From contig MUCR01000061.1 of the NCBI GenBank assembly GCA_002816455.1, forward strand, positions 1-40,669: a stretch of 40,669 nucleotides of DNA, read 5' to 3'. A program made the translations under genes and the position numbers. This stretch comes from SAR202 cluster bacterium Io17-Chloro-G4 (GTDB lineage: Bacteria; Chloroflexota; Dehalococcoidia; Lucifugimonadales; UBA3495). A model generated the notes under the pieces. That model did no database searches and was not told the DNA's origin. It saw only the letters and a program-made list of their open reading frames with translations. Positions 7,627 to 16,807 of this stretch are shown here, in pieces. Numbering within the stretch: position 1 is the first letter of the stretch; every line of letters begins with the position of its first letter.

Positions 7627-9399
7627 ATGGCATACGACCTGCTTATTAAGAACGGACGAGTCATCGACGGTTCAGGAGGTCCAGGCTTTTATGCCGACGT
7701 GGCAGTTGTCAAGGGCAAAATCGTAGGGGTCGGCAAGTTCAACGAGTCTGCGACGCGGACCATCAACGCCGAGGGCCGAGTGGTGGCTCCCGGCTTCATT
7801 GATCACCACACTCACTTCGACTCCCAGTGTATGTGGGACCCGATTGTCAACTCTACCTCCCTAAACGGCAATACCTCCATCATCGTAGGTCAGTGCGGGA
7901 TTGTGATAGCGCCTACCCGGCCAGGGGATGGAGACTGGTACCTGCAAATGTTCGATAAGATGGAAGGCATTCCTCTTTCGGCACAGCGAAAGGGTGTGGA
8001 TTTTTCTTGGGAATCCATTGGGGAGTACCTTGATGCCATCGGCCGAAATCGCGGCATTAACGTGGGAGCCCTAGTGGGTCATTCCGGGGTAAGGCGTTAC
8101 GTTATGGGCGAGGCAGCCCAAGAGCGAGAGGCTACTCCCCAAGAAATAGAGGCTATGAGGCATCTAGTGCGGGAGGGGATTCTGGCTGGCGCTCTGGGGT
8201 TCAGCGTGGGCAACTTCGCCGACCAAGGCGAAGAGATTTTCGGCGTCAAAGTGCCATCCTCAGTCGCTAATGATGATGAAAGATACGCGGTTGGTAGCGT
8301 TTTGGGCGAGTTGGGCACTGGCGTCTTCCAAGTGAGTGGCGGCGCCGCCGGCGGGTACAAAACTCCGGCGCTCATCGCCCAAGAGTTGTCCCGCAGGACC
8401 GGCCGTCCCGCAATGTACAATCTCCTTGCCCAAGAGTTAAACAAACCCGACGAGTGGAAGGAACACCTTCAAATGTTGGAGGACGCTTTCAAGTCGGGTA
8501 CCCGGGCCTATGCGTCTTGCTTGTCCGCCACCGCCGGGCCCATCTTCGACCTGCGGGCCGGACTAGGCGGCCTAGAAGATGAGGACATGATCAGTCCCAC
8601 AACCGTGTTCCAGGGCATGTCGACCTGGGACTCGGTGATGGCCCAGCCGGTCCGGGAGAGAATCCAGTCCTTCCGCGACCCGGAAATACGCAGGGCGCTG
8701 AGCCTAGAAGGCGTCGAGACCGAAGGCACCCACTCCTACCAGGCCGAGCGGGGTACGCGGCAGATGAGCTTCAACCGGCGCTGGGACTTGGTCCAGGTCT
8801 ACATGGCCCACGAGGAGAGGAACCGGCAATACAGCGGCAAGAGCATCGAACAAATATCCCAAGAACAGGGTAAAGGCATTATGGACGCCTTCTTGGACTT
8901 GGTCTTGGATGATGATCTAAGAACCAGCTTCCAGGTCATCGACCGGAACAACGACGCCGAGTCCCAGCGGGAGATATTCGGATCGCCCTACACCGTTATC
9001 GGCACGACCGACGGCGGCGCCCGCCCGGACAAGGGAGACCGGACCACTTATAGCACCCATCTATTGGGCTACTGGGTCCGGGAAAAGCAGGTAATGTCCC
9101 TGGAAGAGGCCGTGTACCGGATGACTGGAAAAACCGCCATCATGCACGACCTGCATGACCGGGGCTTCATCGCTGCTGGCAAGGCCGCTGACATAACCAT
9201 CTTCGACCCGGATACCATTACGTCGACCCCTCGCGAACCCATGTACAGCTTCCCCGGCGGAGAGATGCACGTTAAGCAGGGCGCCACGGGGATTGACTAC
9301 GTGATTGTCAACGGAGAGGTGCTCCTTGAAAACGGAGAGCACACCGGAGCCTTGCCCGGTCAGGTACTTCGCGGACCACTATACGAAGCTAACAAATAA
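7627..9399 (+). CDS. Amidohydrolase, D-aminoacylase-like
   Basis: Amidohydrolase-superfamily enzyme related to N-acyl-D-amino-acid deacylases (590 residues). The N-terminal beta-sandwich strand (LIKNGRVIDGSGGPG) leads into PGFIDHHTHFD with the metal His pair His61 and His63. GQCG holds Cys90, matching the bridging Cys of D-aminoacylase. The C-terminal part has TTDGGARP and LEEAVYRMTGKTA, then the closing strand GKAADITIFDP. The two His ligands usually found mid-barrel are not evident: the corresponding stretches read GVFQVSGG and RPAMYNLL. The substrate may therefore differ. The frame is open far upstream, but the ATG at 7627 has a good ribosome binding site and gives the family N-terminus. 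The gene converges on the flavin monooxygenase gene, only 11 bases away. Confidence 0.87.
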   Translation: MAYDLLIKNGRVIDGSGGPGFYADVAVVKGKIVGVGKFNESATRTINAEGRVVAPGFIDHHTHFDSQCMWDPIVNSTSLNGNTSIIVGQCGIVIAPTRPGDGDWYLQMFDKMEGIPLSAQRKGVDFSWESIGEYLDAIGRNRGINVGALVGHSGVRRYVMGEAAQEREATPQEIEAMRHLVREGILAGALGFSVGNFADQGEEIFGVKVPSSVANDDERYAVGSVLGELGTGVFQVSGGAAGGYKTPALIAQELSRRTGRPAMYNLLAQELNKPDEWKEHLQMLEDAFKSGTRAYASCLSATAGPIFDLRAGLGGLEDEDMISPTTVFQGMSTWDSVMAQPVRERIQSFRDPEIRRALSLEGVETEGTHSYQAERGTRQMSFNRRWDLVQVYMAHEERNRQYSGKSIEQISQEQGKGIMDAFLDLVLDDDLRTSFQVIDRNNDAESQREIFGSPYTVIGTTDGGARPDKGDRTTYSTHLLGYWVREKQVMSLEEAVYRMTGKTAIMHDLHDRGFIAAGKAADITIFDPDTITSTPREPMYSFPGGEMHVKQGATGIDYVIVNGEVLLENGEHTGALPGQVLRGPLYEANK

Positions 9400-9410
9400 T
9401 CCAAAGGGCT

Positions 9411-10700
9411 CTAGACTTCGCCGGCGACCGGCTCCCGCACTCCAGACGCCGGGAGAGGGCGTGAGCCCGGTTCCGTCTCGTAAGGACCTGCGAGACCCAA
9501 CTCGTCGGAAATGGCCCGCATTGCTGGCAACACTTCGTCGCCTAAGAGCCGTATGCTGGTCATTCTGTCTTCATGGCTAACGGGTCCGTGGTGGTGCCAC
9601 ATAGCAAAAATGCCTGGGCGTACCCTCTCAAGAATGTGGCGGATCTTCGGAATCACCGAATCTGGGGTGCCCACTATCAGTTGCAAGTTATCTTGCTCTG
9701 TTTGGTATCTGCCGTATATTTTCGCTCTGTTTTCCTTGATGTCTGCTTCGGATTCCACCGGTGTAAATGGTATTAACTCTTCCCCACTCTCGGGGTCGGT
9801 GAACACTTTCGCCAACCGCCGGGTTGCCGCTTTGGAGTTATATCCGGGCGGGAACATCCATTCTGGCCGTGCAAAAGAGTTAATTCCACCGCCGTACATG
9901 AATCCTTTGCCCAATTCCTGTGCTTTCTCCTCCGTCTCTGCCACGACGATCCTTTGCAAGTAGCCAAAGTTCTCCGGTCCGGACTGATATCCTTCCTCCG
10001 CAGCAGTGTCTGCGTAGAGTTTCACCATTTCAAGCGTTGGATCCAAAAATGTAGCCAGCGCCAGGTACGGGTAACGGTGCTTGGCACACCAGACAACTGT
10101 CTCCGGACTCACTAGCCCCGGTATCCAGATAGGCGGATGCGGCTTCTGCAAGGGCAACACCCAGGGGTTCACGAACCGGTAGTGATAATGTTTGCCTTCG
10201 TACCGGAAGGGACCAGGTTTAGTCCAGGCTTGGATAACGAAGTCGTGGGCTTCATTGAAGAGTTCGCGGTTGTATGCAGGGTTGGCGTTGTTGAACAGCG
10301 ACTCGCTACCGGCGCCACGCACAAAGCCAGGTACCAACCGTCCGCCGGAGATCATATCGATCATGGCCAGCTCTTCCGCCAACCTGAGGGGATCCGCCGC
10401 AGGGAGCGGATTGCCAAGGAGGACTATCTTGAGGCGCTGGGTAATTCGGGCCAGAACGGCGGCTTCGATGTTCATCGGCGAGCCCATGCAAAAGGGCGTG
10501 CCATGGTGCTCGTTGAGCATCACCCCGTCGAAGCCCCTGTCTTCGGCATAGAGTACCTCGTCGAAATATGTGTTTAGGAGTTCGCTGCCTTTAGCCGGGT
10601 CGAAGTGAGTGTTGGGTATGCCGAAGTAGCTGGCGTTCTTGATGATTTCGTCTTCAGGAACATCGTAATAAGGGCGCTCCGTAAACATCATAATATGCAT
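9411..10700 (-). CDS. LLM-class flavin-dependent monooxygenase (luciferase family)
   Basis: A 429-residue TIM-barrel flavoprotein of the bacterial-luciferase family. These enzymes use reduced FMN and oxygen to oxygenate organic substrates. Visible family marks are YAEDRGFDGVMLNEHH (about residues 51-66), the LGNPLPAADPLRLAEELAMI segment typical of the FMN site, SGGRLVPGFVRG, and the PHPPIWIPG strand. An AAGGAGG lies eight bases before the ATG. Expansions of this family are a known trait of SAR202 Chloroflexota, where they are proposed to attack recalcitrant organic matter. The alpha/beta hydrolase gene lies directly upstream on the same strand, so the two may work on the same molecule. The true substrate is unknown. 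Confidence 0.9.
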   Translation of the reverse strand: MHIMMFTERPYYDVPEDEIIKNASYFGIPNTHFDPAKGSELLNTYFDEVLYAEDRGFDGVMLNEHHGTPFCMGSPMNIEAAVLARITQRLKIVLLGNPLPAADPLRLAEELAMIDMISGGRLVPGFVRGAGSESLFNNANPAYNRELFNEAHDFVIQAWTKPGPFRYEGKHYHYRFVNPWVLPLQKPHPPIWIPGLVSPETVVWCAKHRYPYLALATFLDPTLEMVKLYADTAAEEGYQSGPENFGYLQRIVVAETEEKAQELGKGFMYGGGINSFARPEWMFPPGYNSKAATRRLAKVFTDPESGEELIPFTPVESEADIKENRAKIYGRYQTEQDNLQLIVGTPDSVIPKIRHILERVRPGIFAMWHHHGPVSHEDRMTSIRLLGDEVLPAMRAISDELGLAGPYETEPGSRPLPASGVREPVAGEV

Positions 10701-10718
10701 GATGAATCCTCCTTCGGT

Positions 10719-10747
10719 GTCCGTTAAGTTAGGGTCCGTTAAGTTAG
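10719..10747. repeat. Tandem 15-bp direct repeat upstream of the monooxygenase gene
   Basis: GTCCGTTAAGTTAG occurs at 10719-10732 and again at 10734-10747, a period of 15 bases. It sits between the end of the alpha/beta hydrolase gene and the monooxygenase ribosome binding site. It may be a recent slippage duplication or a paired binding site. Confidence 0.6.
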
Positions 10748-10753
10748 AAAGCC

Positions 10754-11551
10754 TTAATTTAAAAAGCTCTCGACCCGTGCGATAAACTCATCGGCTTTTT
10801 CGGTCTCAGGACGGTGTCCGCAGTCCTCAAATATCGCCAGTTCGGAACCCGCAATGCTCCGGTTATAGATGTGCCCGGCGCTGATGGGGACAACCTTATC
10901 TTCTTCCCCCCAAATCAACAGCGCAGGCAGTTCAGAAACACCTCTAAGCATCGGTGCCAGACTGGGATTGTGCATGTATGGCTGCCAGGCGAGGCGTGAG
11001 GACTCGGCGCGGGCATCCTCCCAGGCCTCATACTGTTCGGGGGTGGCTTCTCCGCCATACAAGGTGGCGAATTCGGGGCTGCTCTCCGGGTCGTGCACGC
11101 TGGCGTCCAGGTAGGCGCGCGCAGTCACGGTAAATAGGTCCATGATCTCACCGTCGTCTGGCCGGATGCCGGTTGGGGCGACCAGCACGATGCGGCGGAA
11201 TTGATGAGCGCAACTTGCCGCCATCTCAGCAGCCACCCAACCACCGAGAGAGAAGCCGATAACGTCGATGGGGCCGAGAGCCATATCACGTAGAGCGATG
11301 GAGTAAAAGGAAGCCAAGTCCTTAACACTGCTGACCCAATCGACCCTTGGCAATTGGCCGAAACCCGGGTGAATCGGGATATGCAGCGTATGTGTCTGGG
11401 CCAATGCCTCATGCCACCTCAGCCAACCAGGGAAACCCAACTCTTCATGCAGAACGAACAGCGGCCTGCCCGATCCCCCTTTGATAATCGTGAGGTCAGC
11501 TCCTGCGGCGTGTACTGTCCCCTCTGTCCATGGTATTGAATTTTCCAACAT
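10754..11551 (-). CDS. Alpha/beta hydrolase
   Basis: A 265-residue alpha/beta-hydrolase-fold protein with a full catalytic triad. The nucleophile Ser101 is in GFSLGG, Asp218 in LLIWGEEDKVVP and His246 in FEDCGHRPE. The oxyanion strand reads LFVLHEELGFPG, with Glu-Glu instead of the common His-Gly, which is unusual for esterases of this type. Family members cleave esters, lactones or carbon-carbon bonds. The gene ends 53 bases before the monooxygenase gene on the same strand, suggesting a two-gene unit in which an oxygenated product is hydrolysed. A GAGGGG lies 11 bases before the ATG. Confidence 0.85.
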   Translation of the reverse strand: MLENSIPWTEGTVHAAGADLTIIKGGSGRPLFVLHEELGFPGWLRWHEALAQTHTLHIPIHPGFGQLPRVDWVSSVKDLASFYSIALRDMALGPIDVIGFSLGGWVAAEMAASCAHQFRRIVLVAPTGIRPDDGEIMDLFTVTARAYLDASVHDPESSPEFATLYGGEATPEQYEAWEDARAESSRLAWQPYMHNPSLAPMLRGVSELPALLIWGEEDKVVPISAGHIYNRSIAGSELAIFEDCGHRPETEKADEFIARVESFLN

Positions 11552-11689
11552 CTGATTGGCAGCCCCTCTGTGCTCGGCTAAGCCTTACAATTTCTTCCCT
11601 GCAATCCACCTCCCATGCACAGTGACATTCTTAGGCCATCGGAGCGATCTGTCAATCTCTGGTGCCTGTAGTTCCAATGCGGTGTACTT

Positions 11690-13300
11690 TCAGGGAAGGT
11701 CTACGATCACATCGGAAAGACGCTCCGCCATCATCAAGACAGTGGGATTGATTGCAGCCCGGACTAAATCGGGCATGATCGACGCGTCTATGACTCTCAG
11801 ATTTTCCATACCCCGCAGGTTCCCGTATTGGTCCACCACCGCCATCGGGTCGGAAGCCGGGCCCATCTTGCAGGTGCAGCTAATGTGAGAATAGGTGGTT
11901 GCTGCCCGCATCATCCAATCGTCCAAGGCTTCGTCCGAGGCCAGGTCCTCAGCGCTGGGTTCCACCCTTTCTCCGATGAGGGGCTTCAAGTCTTCATGCT
12001 CGGCCAACCTAAGAGCCAAGCGCACGCCCTCCCGAAGCCGCTCTCGGTCGAAAGGCTTGTCCAAGTAGTTATAGTCCAGCTGCGGCTGAACGTTGGGGTC
12101 CGTCGACGCCAGCCTCAGCGCTCCAGTGCTCTCCGGCAGCAATAACGCGATCATCATCTCTATCCGTTGGTCGGCCGAATCTTCCGCATTTTGGGCCATA
12201 ACGTGGGTGTCCAATGGATTTGCGCGCGGCGATACAAACGCGCCCAGTGTAATGTTCAGATCATTGGGTAGATCCGACCCCGGCGCGGAGCAGCGCAGCG
12301 CGGCGCCCCGTTGCGCCCTTGTAGAAGGCGCTGGGTAATCCTCTCTGATCCGCCATGTCGTGTACACCTTGGGGTGGTCCTTCAAGTGACTGCCCACGCC
12401 GGGCAGGTCTTGCACTACTGGAATGCCGAGCTCGCTGAGGTGCTGGGCCGGCCCAATGCCAGAGAGCATGAGTAGCTGAGGCGAACCAATGGCTCCCGCG
12501 CTGAGAATGATTTGCTCGCCTTCCACGGTAAACGTTTCACCGCCGCTCTCGACTAGAACTCCGGTTGCTTTCTTGCCTTCAAACAGAACCTTGTGCGCAG
12601 TGCAATCGGGTTTGATGGTTAGATTGAGGCGGTGGCGGCCCTGGCTCAAGTAGCCCAGCGCAGTGCTGAAACGAACGCGGTTGTGGTTGTTGGTTATTGA
12701 CGGGCCGATTCCCGTAGAGCCGGGGCTGTTGTGGTCTGGGCAGTCGGCAAATCCAGCAGCCCGGCAGGCGTTATAAAAAGCGACTTGGGCTAGGTGCCAA
12801 TTTTCTCTATTGGCATGGTGCACGAAAATCGGGCCATCGCTACCGTGGTAGTCTCCGTGCTGGTCCACGTCGGTCTCTAGCTTGCGGAAGTAGGGCAACA
12901 CTTTGTCGAAGCTCCAGTCGTCGTTGCCCATCGAGGCCCAGGAGTCGAAGTCTTCAGGAATGCCGCGGAAAAACCCAGAGAAGTTGACGGCGCTAGACCC
13001 GCCGGTCACCTTGCCTCTGGGTACCGGCAAGGGAGGAGCCTTTTCCGTGGACTTGGCCACGTACTGCCAATTGTGTTTGCTGGTGGTCAGGGCGATGGGG
13101 TGCCCGCCGGGGGTGCGAAGAGACGGCTCCTCACCTCCCGTCTCATAGCCGTACTTCAGCTCGTCGGGTAGCTGTTCGAACTCTGGATAGTCCGGGCCGG
13201 CTTCCAAGAGCAGCACGGACCGGGCAGGGTCTTGGGATAACCGTGTAGCGAGTATACCGCCAGCCGAACCGGCTCCGACAATTACAAAATCATATTTCAT
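11690..13300 (-). CDS. GMC-family FAD oxidoreductase (His-Asn type)
   Basis: A 536-residue glucose-methanol-choline oxidoreductase, an FAD enzyme that oxidises alcohols. It opens with the dinucleotide-binding motif GAGSAG (residues 9-14). The first GMC signature surrounds PRGKVTGGSSAVNFSGF, the second lies in LSAGAIGSPQLLMLSGIGP, and the catalytic pair near the C-terminus is His472 (SHISCTCKMG) and Asn518 (AAINPTVLMM). A GGAGG is present at good spacing before the ATG. It resembles choline or polyethylene-glycol dehydrogenases in layout, but the substrate cannot be fixed. A second GMC gene lies 1.9 kb away beyond an MFS transporter, and its active-site pair differs (His-His), so the two are probably not redundant. 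Confidence 0.92.
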   Translation of the reverse strand: MKYDFVIVGAGSAGGILATRLSQDPARSVLLLEAGPDYPEFEQLPDELKYGYETGGEEPSLRTPGGHPIALTTSKHNWQYVAKSTEKAPPLPVPRGKVTGGSSAVNFSGFFRGIPEDFDSWASMGNDDWSFDKVLPYFRKLETDVDQHGDYHGSDGPIFVHHANRENWHLAQVAFYNACRAAGFADCPDHNSPGSTGIGPSITNNHNRVRFSTALGYLSQGRHRLNLTIKPDCTAHKVLFEGKKATGVLVESGGETFTVEGEQIILSAGAIGSPQLLMLSGIGPAQHLSELGIPVVQDLPGVGSHLKDHPKVYTTWRIREDYPAPSTRAQRGAALRCSAPGSDLPNDLNITLGAFVSPRANPLDTHVMAQNAEDSADQRIEMMIALLLPESTGALRLASTDPNVQPQLDYNYLDKPFDRERLREGVRLALRLAEHEDLKPLIGERVEPSAEDLASDEALDDWMMRAATTYSHISCTCKMGPASDPMAVVDQYGNLRGMENLRVIDASIMPDLVRAAINPTVLMMAERLSDVIVDLP

Positions 13301-13726
13301 AACGGACCTCCAACTGTGATTCCGGATTCTATCCGTCGGTCAAACTGCAAGTGTTGTCTCCACTGCTGATTAAAGCCAAAGCCGCGTCACGTTTAACTAT
13401 CAAGCATACGAGTAGCCAAAGAAATTGTCGTTGATCAACCCCAGCCTGCAGCCGTATCAGACCTGGTCCAAGCACGAAAACGAGAATTCAGAGCGCTGGC
13501 GATTATGGATGTGAAAGGGGGGTGAAGTCAACTATTGTCAACGGTGTGCTAGCTCACATCAATCGGATTCAGTTGCTCCGCATGCCACACCGGATGTATT
13601 GCATCGAGCCCATCGAGAAATAGCTTTAAAATTACCTCACACTTCACCCGAAAGTGTGCGATGATGCTTGCTAACGGCATAATTCCAGTGGCAATTACAG
13701 CCCAGTGACGAACGCAAGGACCGGGA
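13301..13726. other. Divergent intergenic region GMC oxidoreductase / MFS transporter
   Basis: These 426 bases hold no convincing gene. The visible structure is a perfect 7-7-7 inverted repeat (13638-13658) and a short imperfect palindrome, TGTG-N6-CACA (13545-13558). The region must carry promoters for both divergent genes, but no clear -35/-10 pair stands out. Confidence 0.5.
13638..13658. promoter_or_regulatory. Candidate operator, inverted repeat
   Basis: CACACTT (13638-13644) and AAGTGTG (13652-13658) are perfect inverted arms around 7 bases, centred about 80 bases before the MFS transporter start. Size and symmetry suit a dimeric repressor. No regulator gene adjoins it, so this is only a candidate. 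Confidence 0.35.
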
Positions 13727-15073
13727 ATGTTAAAGCTCAACGGCTTCCCTATAAACTTGAGCCCAACCGGCCTCACCGTCGGAACACGGCAGGTTCACTA
13801 TGCCTGGATTATAGTAGCCATAGCCGCGACTATGGGGTTCATCACCTCTTCAGTTCGATTTGCTGCCGCCACCCTGGTGCCCTTTCTGAACGACCCTGAC
13901 TCTGGGTTCGGATGGAGCTACGCTGCCATCAGTTTCGCTTTTAGCCTCCAGTGGTTCGTCTTGGGAATCGTGAGCCCTTACGTGGGCTGGCTCGGGGACA
14001 GGTATGGCGTCCGCCGCCTTCTGTTGCTTGGAGCTATTCTATTCATCGCTGGCATGTTGTTGACAGGCACCATGACCAACCTGTGGCAGTTCTACCTCTA
14101 CTTCGGCGTCTTGCTGGGCCTAGCCTCCACCGTTTTTACGGTACTACTGATATCAGGTGTCACCTTGTGGTTCAGGAAATATCTTGGAGTGGCCATGGGG
14201 GCCGTGTGGTCTTTCCAGGGGTTGGGCACGATTGGCTTCATTTTCCTGATAGGCGCGGCGTTCAACCAACTGGGTATGAAGTGGATTTTCTGGCTCCCGG
14301 GCATAGTTGGCGGGGTGCTAATACTCTTGCTGGTCAGGTATTTTTACAATGAGCCAGCTGAGTTAGGATTGCGGCCTCTGGGCGCTCCTGGTGACGATCC
14401 CATTGAAAGGACGCATAAGGATGAGGCGGCCAAAGTCAGGTCCAGCGTGTTCCTCCAGCAGGCTCAACGCACCGCCACGTTCTGGAACCTTATCGGCATC
14501 CACTACTGGGGATGCATGGGCCACAACATAATAAATGTGCTTGTGGTGGCAATTGCCGTGGACCGTGGCCTGTCGCTGGGAGTAGCTGCTGGAGTCCTCG
14601 CAGTTCAGCAGGGCACCGGGGTCTTCGCACGAGGTGCGGTGCCTGTCATAGCGGAGCGCTTTGGCTGCAGAAGCGTTTGGGTCGCAGGTATGTCCCTTCA
14701 AGCCTTCCCGCTACTCATCATTCTCTTTGCCCACGACGCCTGGGCTTTCTACGTGTTCTCAATCCTTTTTGGTGTAGGCCAAAGTTGTGAGGTACCTACC
14801 TTTCCCATCGCCAATCGCCAGTACTATGGCAACGTCCCTCAAGGAAGCCTCTACGGTTGGCAGAACATAGGCAATGGCCTCGGCATGGGAATGGCGCCGG
14901 TGCTCGCCGGAATCCTGTGGGACATAACGGACACCTATGCAGCTCCATTATTTATGTCAATTGGTTTTAGTCTGATGGGCCTAGTCTCTGCTTTGATGTT
15001 GCCCTCACCTAGTTCTCGCCTGACTCCCGACTGGGAGCGCCACTTACCGCCTAGCATCCGCTCCCCAGGTTAA
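13727..15073 (+). CDS. MFS transporter
   Basis: A 448-residue major-facilitator transporter with about twelve hydrophobic segments. The first is at about residues 27-48, and the characteristic loop WLGDRYGVRRLL follows the second segment at about 87-98. A long polar loop (roughly residues 215-250, with DDPIERTHKDEA) splits the two halves. The general look is of the monocarboxylate/oxalate-formate antiporter branch, which moves small organic acids. It stands between two GMC oxidoreductase genes that are transcribed toward the left, so it could import their substrate or export a product. A GGA-containing site precedes the ATG. The transported molecule is unknown. Confidence 0.88.
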   Translation: MLKLNGFPINLSPTGLTVGTRQVHYAWIIVAIAATMGFITSSVRFAAATLVPFLNDPDSGFGWSYAAISFAFSLQWFVLGIVSPYVGWLGDRYGVRRLLLLGAILFIAGMLLTGTMTNLWQFYLYFGVLLGLASTVFTVLLISGVTLWFRKYLGVAMGAVWSFQGLGTIGFIFLIGAAFNQLGMKWIFWLPGIVGGVLILLLVRYFYNEPAELGLRPLGAPGDDPIERTHKDEAAKVRSSVFLQQAQRTATFWNLIGIHYWGCMGHNIINVLVVAIAVDRGLSLGVAAGVLAVQQGTGVFARGAVPVIAERFGCRSVWVAGMSLQAFPLLIILFAHDAWAFYVFSILFGVGQSCEVPTFPIANRQYYGNVPQGSLYGWQNIGNGLGMGMAPVLAGILWDITDTYAAPLFMSIGFSLMGLVSALMLPSPSSRLTPDWERHLPPSIRSPG

Positions 15074-15232
15074 CAGGCGCAAGGCCGCAAGATTAGAGTC
15101 GAACTGCCCCAGAATCACGGGCTGGCAGTGTTGGTGGCTGTCAGTTCGGCAAAATCTTCGCAAACACTCTGCAATCTGGCGCCTGAACGGCCAAATCTTA
15201 AATCATAGACATCAGACAGCTGTCGGGCAGGG

Positions 15233-16807
15233 TTAACCCGACGCGATCCACTCGGCGGCACGTTCCCCAATCATGAGAACCGTTGCATGGCTACCACCTG
15301 ACCTTGTAATTCGCGGCTTCACCGACGCATCAACCACCGACAACCCCTGTACTCCCTTGACGCTGCAGTATTGGTCAACAACGGCCATTGGGTCTGAATC
15401 GGGTCCCATTTTGCATGTCCCGGATACGTGCCTGGCTGATCCAACGGTTTGGCGTACGTACAGGTCCAAAGCGTCGTCGTCGGCCAAAATCTCATCTGTG
15501 GGATGGAGGCGGTAATCGCAGACACCTTTATACGCGTCGGATTCAAGGAATCCAACCGCCTTCCGTATACCTTCCCGAACCCGACGCTTGTCATTGGGAT
15601 GTTGGAGATAGCGATAATTAAAAGTTGGCTGCACCGAGGGATCAGCAGACCCAAGCCTGACGTATCCCGTTCCGTCAGGCAACCCAAGAGTAACCGAGAG
15701 TCTCGCCACTCGGTCAGCTGAGACGTCGTCATTTAGGAATTTGGTCCGCAAACCGGGAACGCGCTCTGGTCGTTCGTCCACCATTGGCGTAGTCCTCAGC
15801 AACATATCATTCACTTCGCTCGACCCGTCGGAAGTGTAGTGCAGGCCGAAGTGCACTGCGTTGGCATCGCCGTGGAGGGACAATCCGTCTTTAACTTTAA
15901 AAGTAACCTGGGCGCTCAGATGATTGAATAGGTTCTGCCCCACTCCAGGAAGATCATGAACGACAGGTATACCGAATTGTTGGAGTTGGTCCTTGGGGCC
16001 GATTCCCGATAGCATGAGAAGGTGCGGCGACTTGAGAGCTCCCGCGCTCAACACAACACGGTCTGCTTCAACGTTGAAAACCTCGCCTCCGCTTTCGACT
16101 TCCACTCCGACGGCCTTTAGGTCCTTGATCAACACCTTCCTGACGAAAACCTTTCCCCTCACTGTAAGGTTAAGACAGTGGCGCATGGGATTTAGGTGAG
16201 TGATAGCAGCGCTCATCCTCCAACCGTCCAGATTGTTCGACGGCCACACGCCAACGCCTGCGGGGTTCGGGCCATTGGTATCCTCAACTGCCCCGTAACC
16301 TTGATCCAAACAGGCCGCGTGGAAGGCTTTTTGTATATCTGGCCATGGGCCTGATCGACGACGCCTTACCGGCATCGGCCCGTCGGTCCCATGAAAATCG
16401 TCCCGAATGTCGAGGTCGCGTTCTGATTTCCTAAAGAACGGGAGGACCTTGTCGTAAGACCATTCATCATTGCCCATTGCGGACCAGGAATCGAAATCCT
16501 CGGGTAACCCTCTCTGCATCGCCTGGCCGTTTATGGATGACCCTCCTCCAATCACTTTGCCTTGCGCCACGTGTGTCTCCCCTTGCTCCTCGGTGAGGGT
16601 TCCTCGCAGGGCCCAGTTGTGTTCCGATTCCGGGGACTCAGCATAACTTGTGTCGCCGAACTTTATTTCGTCTGGAAGGTAGGCAGGATCCGGGTAATCC
16701 GGCCCGGCTTCCAGCAAAAGAACGGAGGTATTTGGGTCTTCAGCCAATCTGCTGGCCAACACCGATCCAGCTGCTCCACCACCGACGATAACAACGTCAT
16801 ATTTCAT
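15233..16807 (-). CDS. GMC-family FAD oxidoreductase (His-His type)
   Basis: A 524-residue GMC oxidoreductase. The FAD motif is GGGAAG (residues 9-14). The first signature is in AQGKVIGGGSSINGQAM, and the second in LSAGALKSPHLLMLSGIGP. The C-terminal catalytic pair is His460 (ARHVSGTCKMG) and His507 (GSHATVLMIGE). This His-His pair contrasts with the His-Asn pair of the other GMC protein in the window. The ribosome binding site GGAGAGGAA is close to the ATG. Both GMC proteins begin with MKYD and share the layout, so they may descend from an old duplication. Likely role: oxidation of an alcohol to an aldehyde or ketone in a catabolic route; the electron acceptor is not known. Confidence 0.92.
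   Translation of the reverse strand: MKYDVVIVGGGAAGSVLASRLAEDPNTSVLLLEAGPDYPDPAYLPDEIKFGDTSYAESPESEHNWALRGTLTEEQGETHVAQGKVIGGGSSINGQAMQRGLPEDFDSWSAMGNDEWSYDKVLPFFRKSERDLDIRDDFHGTDGPMPVRRRRSGPWPDIQKAFHAACLDQGYGAVEDTNGPNPAGVGVWPSNNLDGWRMSAAITHLNPMRHCLNLTVRGKVFVRKVLIKDLKAVGVEVESGGEVFNVEADRVVLSAGALKSPHLLMLSGIGPKDQLQQFGIPVVHDLPGVGQNLFNHLSAQVTFKVKDGLSLHGDANAVHFGLHYTSDGSSEVNDMLLRTTPMVDERPERVPGLRTKFLNDDVSADRVARLSVTLGLPDGTGYVRLGSADPSVQPTFNYRYLQHPNDKRRVREGIRKAVGFLESDAYKGVCDYRLHPTDEILADDDALDLYVRQTVGSARHVSGTCKMGPDSDPMAVVDQYCSVKGVQGLSVVDASVKPRITRSGGSHATVLMIGERAAEWIASG

Noticed and set aside
13545-13558. CRP-like site TGTG-N6-CACA
   Set aside because: The spacing is two bases too short for the CRP consensus and the arms are only four bases.
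13549-13776. 75-codon frame on the minus strand
   Set aside because: It overlaps the MFS start, spans the 7-7-7 palindrome and has no ribosome binding site or known motif.
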